Shown here piece after piece: positions 1-5,649 of a stretch of 5,649 bases of DNA (the stretch's first letter is position 1; each line of letters starts with the position of its first letter). This stretch comes from Burkholderiaceae bacterium (GTDB taxonomy: Bacteria; Pseudomonadota; Gammaproteobacteria; Burkholderiales; Burkholderiaceae): contig CANCBK010000095.1 in assembly GCA_947374315.1 (NCBI GenBank), positions 1-5,649 of the forward strand. The letters run 5' to 3'. The notes below the pieces were generated by a model. That model searched no databases and was not told where the DNA came from. It worked only from the letters and a program-made list of their open reading frames with translations. The translations under genes were made by a program, and so were the position numbers.

Positions 1-205
1 CAATATAGGTCACCAACTGCTGAGCTTCAGGCCCTGGTAGCAACATGCAGTAGTTGAGCGCATGTAAAAAGCGCCGCTCAGAAATCCAGCGACGCTTCTC
101 AACTAGCTCTTGGTGGAGAACTGCGATTTGTCCTGCAGGCCCACCAAAGCTAATAAAGCCTAGCTTGGCCCAAAATTTCAGGGCCTCGCGCAGTGGAACG
201 CTCAA
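1..205 (-). CDS. chrA: Chromate transporter, CHR family (ChrA-like), N-terminal part, cut by the window edge
   Basis: Translating the minus strand from a TTG at 205-203 gives 68 residues that run off the window at base 1. The peptide begins [12 protein letters not shown] and carries [12 protein letters not shown] at about residues 17-28, [16 protein letters not shown] at 38-53 and [10 protein letters not shown] at 55-64. These are the hallmarks of the first CHR domain of long-chain chromate efflux proteins, inner-membrane carriers that expel chromate and are usually around 400 residues or more. The TTG start is chosen because the conserved family sequence begins right after it. The frame is closed by a stop a short way upstream, inside fabI, and contains no ATG or GTG before the conserved block. 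A purine-rich GGAAGAAG at 214-207 can act as ribosome binding site. The start overlaps the fabI stop as TTGA, so the gene is probably co-transcribed and translationally coupled with fabI. Family membership is confident. Chromate as the real substrate is inferred by homology only. Confidence 0.88.
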   Translation of the reverse strand, partial: MSVPLREALKFWAKLGFISFGGPAGQIAVLHQELVEKRRWISERRFLHALNYCMLLPGPEAQQLVTYI

Positions 206-987
206 ACTTCTTCCATTCCACCAACAACTTGGCTAAAGCCGTTATCTACATAAATGATTTCAGCGGTGATGCCGTTTGCTAAATCAGATAGCAAGAATGC
301 AGCGGTATTGCCAACATCATCAATAGTTACATTGCGACGCATTGGGGCAGTTTGTTCAACGGCTTCCAAAATCTTGCCGAAACCTTTAATGCCAGCAGCA
401 GCTAAAGTTTTGATTGGACCAGCAGAGATACCGTTCGCACGAATGCCCTTAGGTCCGACTGAGCCAGCGATATAGCGTACCGAGGCTTCTAGTGAGGCTT
501 TTGCAAGACCCATAGTGTTGTAGTTAGGAACATTGCGCAGGCTACCGAGGTAAGTCAGAGTCAACAAAGAGGATTTGTCGCGCAACATTGGGAGAGCTTC
601 TTTTGCCATCGCCGGGAAGCTGTAAGCAGAGATATCGTGAGCGATTTTGAAGCCTTCACGAGAGAGACCTTCTAAAAAGTCGCCAGCAATCGCTTCACGT
701 GGTGCAAAGCCAATTGCGTGAACAAAGCCATCGAACTGAGGCCAAGTTTTTGCCAAATCCTTAAACAGGGCCGAAATCTGCTCATCGCTGCCAACATCGC
801 AGTCAAAAATCAAGTCGGTATTAAATTCTTTAGCGAAATCGACAATCCGGTCTTTAAAGCGCTCACCAACGTAGGTAAAGGCTAGTTCAGCCCCTTCGCG
901 GTGACATGCCTTGGCTATGCCATAGGCAATAGAGCGGTTAGAAAGAAGACCGGTAATCAGAATTTTTTTGCCAGCGAGAAAGCCCAT
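202..987 (-). CDS. fabI: Enoyl-[acyl-carrier-protein] reductase (NADH), FabI
   Basis: This cytoplasmic enzyme reduces trans-2-enoyl-ACP to acyl-ACP, the last step of each fatty-acid elongation cycle. The 261-residue protein has the usual FabI length and a short-chain dehydrogenase (Rossmann) fold. Visible landmarks are the nucleotide-binding segment [13 protein letters not shown] at residues 11-23, the CDV adenine-pocket motif with Asp64-Val65, IGFAP at 92-96, and the catalytic Tyr146, Tyr156 and Lys163 in TYLG...[11 protein letters not shown]. These fall at the same positions as in the E. coli enzyme. Gly93, Met159 and Phe203, positions where changes give triclosan resistance in E. coli FabI, hold the sensitive-type residue, so inhibition by triclosan is expected (inference). 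The ATG at 987-985 is preceded by AAAGGA (999-994) at suitable spacing, and the N-terminus [13 protein letters not shown] matches the family start. The gene is divergent from yejA across 50 bases and its stop overlaps the start of the chrA-like gene. Confidence 0.97.
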   Translation of the reverse strand: MGFLAGKKILITGLLSNRSIAYGIAKACHREGAELAFTYVGERFKDRIVDFAKEFNTDLIFDCDVGSDEQISALFKDLAKTWPQFDGFVHAIGFAPREAIAGDFLEGLSREGFKIAHDISAYSFPAMAKEALPMLRDKSSLLTLTYLGSLRNVPNYNTMGLAKASLEASVRYIAGSVGPKGIRANGISAGPIKTLAAAGIKGFGKILEAVEQTAPMRRNVTIDDVGNTAAFLLSDLANGITAEIIYVDNGFSQVVGGMEEV

Positions 988-1037
988 GTTGTTTCCTTTA
1001 CTTCAAATATGATTAGCTATCTACAATTGTTGCATAT
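988..1037. promoter_or_regulatory. Divergent fabI / yejA intergenic region
   Basis: Only 50 bases separate the two divergent start codons, so the promoters must overlap or extend into the opposite coding region. On the plus strand TACAAT at 1022-1027 is five of six bases from the sigma-70 -10 consensus. The best partner upstream is TTTACT (997-1002) with a long 19-base spacer, so the promoter is weak or merely tentative. On the minus strand no convincing -35/-10 pair was found; the fabI promoter may lie partly inside the first codons of yejA. The region is AT-rich and contains two adjacent palindromes, listed separately. That promoters exist here is inferred from gene arrangement; their exact positions are not established. 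Confidence 0.5.
994..999 (-). promoter_or_regulatory. Ribosome binding site of fabI
   Basis: The minus strand reads AAAGGA here, six bases before the fabI ATG at 987-985. It supports that start and contrasts with the absence of such a site in front of the divergent yejA. Confidence 0.7.
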
Positions 1038-1041
1038 ATGC
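1023..1041. repeat. Two adjacent perfect palindromes over the yejA start
   Basis: ACAATTGT (1023-1030, 8 bases) and GCATATATGC (1032-1041, 10 bases) are each perfectly self-complementary and are separated by one base. The second contains the yejA ATG at 1038-1040. Palindromes at a divergent promoter can be repressor half-site pairs, but in AT-rich DNA short palindromes also arise by chance, so an operator role is speculative. Confidence 0.4.
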
Positions 1042-2906
1042 CTACCCTAAACCCCATTCGCCAAATAGCCCATTTCTTGCTACTAGCCATGCTAGTAGGG
1101 CTTGGGGCCAATATAGCGCAGGCAGCTCAAGGGATCTCCCAGTATGGCAAGCCTAAATATGCCGAAGGATTTGCCCATTTTGATTATGCGAATCCTCATG
1201 CTCCTAGGGGAGGCACCCTCATTTTACCCAACCCAGGGCAAAGAACGAGCTTTGATAAGTTCAATCCTTTTACTTTACGGGGTATAACGGCGCCCGGAAT
1301 TGAATTGATGTTTGAATCTTTGGCCGAGGGAAGTGCTGATGAGGTATCAAGCATTTATGGTTTGCTTGCTGAAGATATTGCTGTTGCTCAAGATCATAAG
1401 TCGGTAACGTTTCGCATTCGTCCTGAAGCAAAGTTTTCTGATGGTAGCCCAGTGTTAGCTGCTGATGTGAAACATAGCTTTGATGTTTTGATGAGTGGTA
1501 AAGCACATCCTCGCTATAGAACTACCTTCGCAGATATCAAAGAAGCGGTCGTGTTATCGGATCGAACAGTGCGTTTTGATTTCAAAAATAACAACACAGA
1601 ATTACCTATTTTGGCGGGAACACTCCCCATCTTTTCTCGTAACTGGGGAAAGAAGCCTGACGGCACAATTATCCCTTTTGAGAAGGTTGCCTTTGAAGCG
1701 CCATTGGGCAGTGGGCCATATCTCATTGAATCCTTTAAAGCTGGTAAATCGATTGTCTACAAGCGAAACCCGCAATATTGGGCTGATCAATTAAGCAAGC
1801 CTTTAAATGTCCGTGTTGGTTTTTATAACTTTGATCGCGTGCTCTACAAGCTCTATAGTGATGATGCTGTTCGTCTAGAGGCCTTCAAAGCGGGGGAGTT
1901 CGACGCTATCGTTGAATACCGCGCCAAGATTTGGGCTAAGGGCTATGTGGGCTCCAAGTTTGATAACGGTACCCTATTGAGGAAGGCATTCCTCAATCAC
2001 AATGGGGCAGGGATGCAAGGTTTTGCAATGAACCTTCGTCGCCCCATTTTTAAAGATGCTCGAGTGCGTGAAGCTTTGGGTTACGCCTTAGATTTTGAAT
2101 GGCTCAATCGCCAAATTTTTTATGATCAATACAGTCGTATCAATAGCTACTTTCAGAATAGCGATTTGAGTGCGAACTTTGATGGACCGCGTAAGCCCAC
2201 AGAGGCAGAACTAAAACTGCTAAGACCATTGAAAGCAAAGTGCCCACAATGGGTGCCTGATGCAGTATTTGACCCAATGCCTCCAGCTCCATCCACCAAG
2301 TCACCTGACAGCCTACGTCAGAATTTAAAGAAAGCCCGCGAACTATTGATGCATGCTGGCTGGCAGTTTCGCGATGGCGCATTGCGTAATGAAAAGGGTG
2401 AGCCATTTCGTTTTGAGATAGTGGAAGATGGCGGATTCTTTCTTAGGGTAATTTCGGCATACGTGCGCAATCTAGAGAAGTTGGGAGTTCAGGTAGATAT
2501 TCGAACTAGCGATTTTGCCCTTCATCAAAAGCGGATGAACGAATTTGATTTTGATATGACAACAGTCCGTTTCCCAGATTCACAAAATCCTGGGAATGAA
2601 TTATGGGATCGTTTTGGCAGTCAGGCTGCCAAAGAAAAAGGATCGGATAATGTCATTGGCATTCAGTCACCAGTAGTGGATGCCTTGATTCAGGAAATTA
2701 CTAAAGCGCAAAATCGCGAGGAGTTACGTGCCGCTACGAGAGCTTTAGATCGCGTACTCTGGAATAGTTATTACGTCATTCCACAGTGGTACAACCCAAC
2801 GCACCGTGTTGCCTATCGCAAAGAGATGCGCTATCCAGAGCCTCCCTTGTACTATTCAGCAGAACCTTGGATTATTCAAAACTGGTGGAAAGCAGAGGCT
2901 AAATAA
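1038..2906 (+). CDS. yejA: Periplasmic solute-binding protein of a YejABEF-type peptide ABC importer
   Basis: The protein captures the substrate in the periplasm and delivers it to the YejB/YejE channel. It has 622 residues, close to E. coli YejA (about 600) and longer than a typical OppA or DppA. Residues 1-29 look like a Sec signal peptide: a modest charge at Arg8, a hydrophobic core at about 11-24, and the cleavage motif Ala27-Gln28-Ala29 before Ala30. The mature start resembles YejA: ISQYGKPKY, then HFDYANPHAPRGG at 47-59 and FDKFNPF at 72-78. The family 5 solute-binding signature spans about 111-153 (AEDIAVAQDHKSVTFRIRPE, then FSDGSPV and ADVKHSFD). Further conserved segments are GSGPY at 224-228, KRNPQYW at 242-248 and the family-like C-terminal stretch near 574-617, rich in Trp and Tyr. 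The ATG at 1038 is the first usable start after an in-frame TAG at 1014-1016, but no Shine-Dalgarno sequence precedes it. The stop TAA shares one base with the yejB ATG. The ligand cannot be read from sequence; peptides, microcin C or muropeptides are known for relatives. Confidence 0.93.
   Translation: MPTLNPIRQIAHFLLLAMLVGLGANIAQAAQGISQYGKPKYAEGFAHFDYANPHAPRGGTLILPNPGQRTSFDKFNPFTLRGITAPGIELMFESLAEGSADEVSSIYGLLAEDIAVAQDHKSVTFRIRPEAKFSDGSPVLAADVKHSFDVLMSGKAHPRYRTTFADIKEAVVLSDRTVRFDFKNNNTELPILAGTLPIFSRNWGKKPDGTIIPFEKVAFEAPLGSGPYLIESFKAGKSIVYKRNPQYWADQLSKPLNVRVGFYNFDRVLYKLYSDDAVRLEAFKAGEFDAIVEYRAKIWAKGYVGSKFDNGTLLRKAFLNHNGAGMQGFAMNLRRPIFKDARVREALGYALDFEWLNRQIFYDQYSRINSYFQNSDLSANFDGPRKPTEAELKLLRPLKAKCPQWVPDAVFDPMPPAPSTKSPDSLRQNLKKARELLMHAGWQFRDGALRNEKGEPFRFEIVEDGGFFLRVISAYVRNLEKLGVQVDIRTSDFALHQKRMNEFDFDMTTVRFPDSQNPGNELWDRFGSQAAKEKGSDNVIGIQSPVVDALIQEITKAQNREELRAATRALDRVLWNSYYVIPQWYNPTHRVAYRKEMRYPEPPLYYSAEPWIIQNWWKAEAK
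2894..2898 (+). promoter_or_regulatory. Ribosome binding site of yejB (first ATG)
   Basis: AGAGG lies seven bases before the ATG at 2906, inside the last codons of yejA. A second purine stretch, AAGG at 2910-2913, sits only four bases before the alternative ATG at 2918, a tighter spacing. The spacing favours 2906 as start, although family alignment favours 2918. Confidence 0.5.
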
Positions 2907-3982
2907 TGCAAGGTCAAATGCGCGCCTATATCTTTAAACGTCTACTGTTGATGATCCCTACCTTATTGGGCGTGTTGACCTTGACCTTTGCGGTGGTGCA
3001 ATTTGTACCCGGCGGCCCAGTAGAGCAGATGGTCTTGGAATTAAAAGGCAAGGGTGCTGGAGCAACAGGTGGATCAGAGTCATCGGGTGCTGGGGCAACC
3101 TATCGCGGGCGCCAAGGTGTCGATGCACAACGCTTGGAAGAGGTTAAAGCGCTCTACGGATTTGATAAGCCGCCAGTAGAACGTTATTTCATGATGTTGG
3201 GGCGTTTTGCTAGATTCGATTTGGGTCAAAGCTATTACCAGCATGAAAGTGTCTGGGGCTTAGTGGTTTCTAAACTGCCCGTATCGATCAGCGTTGGTTT
3301 ATGGACCTTCTTCATCACATATTTGGTTTCGATTCCACTAGGTATTGCGAAAGCAGTGCGCGATGGCTCTCGCTTTGATGCGGTGACTAGCGGCATCATC
3401 TTGGTCGGTTACGCCATTCCAGGATTTGTATTGGGGGTGCTCCTCCTTGTCCTCTTTGGTGGCGGTAGTTTCTTGCAAATCTTTCCACTACGCGGACTGA
3501 CTTCAGATGACTGGAGTGAGTTGAGCATGATGGGTAAGGTGATGGATTATTTATGGCATTTAGTTTTGCCAATCACCGCTTCTGTTTTAGGTAGCTTCGC
3601 AGTAATCACGATGTTGACGAAGAATTCCTTCTTAGAAGAGATTCGTAAACAGTATGTATTGACTGCGAGAGCCAAGGGCCTCACGGAGAAACAAGTGCTT
3701 TGGAAGCATGTATTCCGCAATGCGCTCTTGCCTTTGGTAACTGGCTTCCCGGCTGCATTCATCGGCGCCTTCTTCACTGGTTCACTACTGATTGAGACTC
3801 TGTTTTCTTTAGATGGATTAGGCTTGCTTTCCTATGAGTCCGTGATGCGACGTGACTACCCAGTAGTTTTCGGAACACTCTATCTGTTCACGTTGATTGG
3901 TTTGTTTACTAAATTGATCTCTGATCTTTGCTATGTCTATATTGATCCACGTATTCAGTTTGGTGCAGGGGGTGGATCATGA
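2906..3982 (+). CDS. yejB: Inner-membrane permease of the YejABEF-type importer (YejB)
   Basis: This is one of the two channel subunits, of the DppB/OppB permease type. The 358-residue length is close to E. coli YejB (364). Six hydrophobic segments are visible at about residues 12-34, 125-146, 161-186, 217-238, 272-295 and 320-342. The N-terminal RLLLMIPTLLGVLTLTF and FVPGGPVEQ are typical of the OppB group. The cytoplasmic EAA loop, which docks on the ATPase, is clear at about 244-275 (YVLTARAKGLTEKQVLWKHV then FRNALLP). GGSFLQIFPLRG at 186-197 and DPRIQF at 347-352 also match YejB. A Gly/Ser/Ala-rich stretch at about 48-67 lies in the first periplasmic loop; E. coli YejB has a comparable low-complexity region, so it looks normal. 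The start at 2906 overlaps the yejA stop; the ATG at residue 5 (2918) would align better with the E. coli N-terminus. The stop overlaps yejE as ATGA. Confidence 0.95.
   Translation: MQGQMRAYIFKRLLLMIPTLLGVLTLTFAVVQFVPGGPVEQMVLELKGKGAGATGGSESSGAGATYRGRQGVDAQRLEEVKALYGFDKPPVERYFMMLGRFARFDLGQSYYQHESVWGLVVSKLPVSISVGLWTFFITYLVSIPLGIAKAVRDGSRFDAVTSGIILVGYAIPGFVLGVLLLVLFGGGSFLQIFPLRGLTSDDWSELSMMGKVMDYLWHLVLPITASVLGSFAVITMLTKNSFLEEIRKQYVLTARAKGLTEKQVLWKHVFRNALLPLVTGFPAAFIGAFFTGSLLIETLFSLDGLGLLSYESVMRRDYPVVFGTLYLFTLIGLFTKLISDLCYVYIDPRIQFGAGGGS
3967..3976 (+). promoter_or_regulatory. Ribosome binding site of yejE
   Basis: The purine-rich GGGGGTGGA run ends two bases before the ATG at 3979; its GGGGG core at 3968-3972 has a spacing of six. 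It is embedded in the last codons of yejB and encodes part of that protein's Gly-rich tail. Confidence 0.6.
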
Positions 3983-5004
3983 GTCGCTGGCATCGCTTTA
4001 AAAACAGCCGCATGGGTTATGCCAGCCTTTGGATTTTTATGATTCTGTTTGGCCTGTCTATGTGTGCCGAGCTCATTGCGAATGACAAACCCTTGATCGT
4101 GCGCTATCAGGGTAAGTTTTATTTCCCCATTGTGAAATCCCAGCCTGAAACAGTATTCGGCGGTGACTTTGCGACACCAACTGATTTTTTGGATCCCGAT
4201 ATTCGTCACAACATTACGAGTAATGGTAATTGGGCGATTTACCCACCCGTTCCCTATAGCTATGAGACGTTGAATTACTTCTCAAAAGTACCCAATCCTG
4301 CGCCACCGTCATTTGATAACTGGCTAGGCACAGATGATCGTGGGCGCGATGTCTTGTCACGTTTAATTTATGGATTTCGACTGTCGATTTTGTTTGGTTT
4401 GGCGCTAACTATTGTGGGGGTTAGCGTAGGTATCATCACCGGCTCTTTAATGGGTTTCTTTGGCGGCAAGTTTGATTTGGTTTCTCAGCGTTTGATTGAG
4501 ATTTGGTCAGCGATGCCGGAGTTATATCTACTCATCATCTTTGCCTCCATCTTCAACCCGAGCATTTGGCTCCTGATTATTTTGTTAGCTGCTTTTGGGT
4601 GGATGGGTTTATCTGACTATGTGCGTGCAGAGTTTTTCCGCAATCGCGCCCTAGAGTACGTTCGCGCTGCTAGAGCATTGGGCTTAACGAATTTGCAAAT
4701 CATGCGCCGTCATATCTTGCCTAATAGCTTGACCCCAGTGATTACTTTTCTGCCTTTCAGAATGAGTGCTGCCATTTTGTCGCTCACGAGTTTAGATTTC
4801 TTAGGTTTGGGTGTGCCGCCGGGAACGCCGAGCCTTGGGGAGTTGCTCTCTCAAGGTAAGAGTAATTTAGATGCGTGGTGGATTTCACTATCCACCTTTG
4901 TTGTATTGGTTGCTACCTTGCTCTTACTGACTTTTATGGGTGAGGCCTTGCGCGATGCGTTTGATTCTCGTAAGTCAGGCGCTATGAGTGGAGGTCGCTC
5001 ATGA
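3979..5004 (+). CDS. yejE: Inner-membrane permease of the YejABEF-type importer (YejE)
   Basis: This is the second channel subunit, of the DppC/OppC permease type, and pairs with YejB. At 341 residues it equals E. coli YejE in length. A first membrane segment at about 16-34 runs into CAELIANDKPLIVRYQGKFY, a block very characteristic of YejE. A long periplasmic region (about 35-115) follows, then NWLGTDDRGRDVLSRLIYG at 114-132, the OppC-type entry to the transport domain. Further hydrophobic segments lie at about 134-160, 180-208, 251-276 and 301-321. The EAA loop is at about 227-249 (YVRAARALGLTNLQIMRRHI then LPN), followed by LTSLDFLGLGVP at 269-280 and GEALRDAFD at 321-329. The start codon overlaps the yejB stop by four bases (ATGA) and the stop overlaps yejF the same way, indicating translational coupling and fixed stoichiometry within one operon. 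Identification is secure; the transported ligand remains unknown. Confidence 0.96.
   Translation: MSRWHRFKNSRMGYASLWIFMILFGLSMCAELIANDKPLIVRYQGKFYFPIVKSQPETVFGGDFATPTDFLDPDIRHNITSNGNWAIYPPVPYSYETLNYFSKVPNPAPPSFDNWLGTDDRGRDVLSRLIYGFRLSILFGLALTIVGVSVGIITGSLMGFFGGKFDLVSQRLIEIWSAMPELYLLIIFASIFNPSIWLLIILLAAFGWMGLSDYVRAEFFRNRALEYVRAARALGLTNLQIMRRHILPNSLTPVITFLPFRMSAAILSLTSLDFLGLGVPPGTPSLGELLSQGKSNLDAWWISLSTFVVLVATLLLLTFMGEALRDAFDSRKSGAMSGGRS
4988..4994 (+). promoter_or_regulatory. Ribosome binding site of yejF
   Basis: GTGGAGG, a strong Shine-Dalgarno match, lies six bases before the ATG at 5001. It sits inside the last codons of yejE, where it encodes Ser-Gly-Gly. Confidence 0.75.
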
Positions 5005-5649
5005 GCGAAGTTAATAGCCCTAGTAAACCGGTAGCCCCTTTACTTCGTTATGAAGATTTCTCAATCTCTTTTGGTTCAGGCCGGCGTGAGAAATTTGCCG
5101 TTAGTCATCTTGATCTCGAGATTGGGGTGGGGGAGCGGGTTGCTTTGGTCGGAGAGTCTGGTTCAGGCAAGACTCTGACTGCCTTGGCTCCATTACGCCT
5201 TGAGCCTGAGGGTGCAAAAACATCTGGCCGCATTTTGTGGAGCGGCAAGAATGCTCATGCTGGTAATTCACCGGTCAATTTGCTGGATCTACCCATACAT
5301 GATATTCGTGAGATTCGGGGTCGTGAGATCGCGATGGTCTTCCAAGAACCCATGACTGCGCTTAATCCTTTGTTTACTATCGGCAATCAAATTATTGAGG
5401 CTGTGCAGATATATCAGCCTTTAATCTCCAAGGCCGATTGCATGTCTGCAGCAATTGACCTCCTCAAGAAGACGGGTATCCCGGAGCCAGAGAAACGCTT
5501 CCATTCTTATCCTCACCAATTATCGGGTGGGCAGCGTCAACGCGCCATGATTGCAATGGCATTGGCGTGTAAACCTAGATTATTAATTGCAGATGAGCCA
5601 ACGACTGCCTTAGACGTCAGTCTACGTTTGCAAATTTTGGATTTACTTA
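5001..5649 (+). CDS. yejF: ATP-binding subunit of the YejABEF-type importer (YejF), N-terminal part, cut by the window edge
   Basis: This ATPase powers the importer from the cytoplasmic face. The reading frame stays open from the ATG at 5001 to the window end, giving 216 residues. Nucleotide-binding motifs appear in order: Walker A GESGSGKT at 51-58, Q-loop VFQEPMTALNPL at 113-124 with Gln115, ABC signature LSGGQRQR at 174-181, Walker B LLIADEP at 194-200 with Glu199 as the catalytic base, and D-loop ALDVS at 203-207. The H-loop and anything beyond lie outside the window. E. coli YejF (about 530 residues) carries two such ATPase domains in one chain; whether that holds here cannot be seen. 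The Walker A ends GKT rather than the GKS usual in this family, a functionally equivalent change. A strong ribosome binding site and an ATGA overlap with yejE support the start. By sequence alone OppD or DppD would be possible, but the preceding yejA, yejB and yejE point to YejF. Confidence 0.93.
   Translation, partial: MSEVNSPSKPVAPLLRYEDFSISFGSGRREKFAVSHLDLEIGVGERVALVGESGSGKTLTALAPLRLEPEGAKTSGRILWSGKNAHAGNSPVNLLDLPIHDIREIRGREIAMVFQEPMTALNPLFTIGNQIIEAVQIYQPLISKADCMSAAIDLLKKTGIPEPEKRFHSYPHQLSGGQRQRAMIAMALACKPRLLIADEPTTALDVSLRLQILDLL

Noticed and set aside
167..185. Inverted repeat GGCCC ... GGGCC with a 9-base loop, just downstream of the fabI stop on the minus strand
   Set aside because: The stem is only five base pairs, lacks a following T run and lies within conserved chrA-like codons, so it is unlikely to be a fabI terminator.
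54..236. Plus-strand open frame of 60 codons over the chrA-like gene and the fabI end
   Set aside because: It lies antisense to well-recognised CHR and FabI coding sequence, and its translation has no recognisable family features.
254..475. Plus-strand open frame of 73 codons within fabI
   Set aside because: It is fully antisense to conserved fabI codons and is a shadow of that gene.
1270..1794. Several 60-100 codon frames on both strands inside yejA (1270-1506, 1495-1794, 1514-1726, 1602-1790)
   Set aside because: All overlap the conserved solute-binding domain of yejA in other frames and show no family signature.
2140..2406. Minus-strand frame of 88 codons with a hydrophobic stretch, inside yejA
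   Set aside because: The hydrophobic run is explained by the reverse complement of yejA codons; there is no recognisable family signature and the region is coding on the other strand.
3047..3109. Gly/Ser/Ala-rich low-complexity segment in YejB as a possible insertion
   Set aside because: E. coli YejB has a comparable Gly-rich stretch in the same periplasmic loop, so this is normal for the family.
3547..4209. Minus-strand frames of 76 and 84 codons over yejB and yejE
   Set aside because: They are antisense to conserved permease sequence, including the EAA loop of YejB and the YejE N-terminus.
1038..5649. Reading the operon as a dipeptide, oligopeptide or nickel importer (Dpp, Opp or Nik)
   Set aside because: The YejA N-terminal motif, its length of about 620 residues, the 341-residue YejE with its ELIANDKPL block and the yejA-B-E-F order fit Yej better.

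Overview
The window reads as an ordinary, densely packed stretch of bacterial chromosome. Protein sequences resemble Gram-negative proteobacterial families, and base composition looks mid-40s % GC by eye. The gene content and the pairing of fabI with a divergent yej operon fit a betaproteobacterium, perhaps a moderate-GC member of the Burkholderiaceae such as Polynucleobacter. That placement is inferred from family resemblance and was not tested by a search.

Layout: two transcription units diverge from a 50-base gap at 988-1037. Leftward, on the minus strand, runs fabI (enoyl-ACP reductase, 202-987). It is followed at once by the N-terminal part of a CHR-family chromate transporter gene (1-205), whose probable TTG start overlaps the fabI stop codon. 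Rightward, on the plus strand, runs a four-gene ABC importer operon: yejA (solute-binding protein, 1038-2906), yejB (permease, 2906-3982), yejE (permease, 3979-5004) and the beginning of yejF (ATPase, from 5001, cut by the window edge). Every junction inside both units overlaps by 1 or 4 bases, so translational coupling is likely throughout. There is no gene-free stretch longer than 50 bases, and no terminator, RNA gene, mobile element or CRISPR array was seen.

How the genes work together: YejA is secreted to the periplasm and should capture a peptide-like ligand. YejB and YejE form the inner-membrane channel, and YejF powers it with ATP. In other bacteria this family imports oligopeptides, the peptide-nucleotide antibiotic microcin C, or (the Agrobacterium relative YepABEF) peptidoglycan fragments. 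FabI completes each elongation cycle of fatty-acid synthesis. Nothing in the sequence ties the chrA-like gene to FabI function beyond co-transcription.

No novel system is evident. The points most worth a second look are the compact divergent region, with two adjacent palindromes (one spanning the yejA start codon) and no ribosome binding site for yejA, and the fabI-chrA stop/start overlap with a TTG start.
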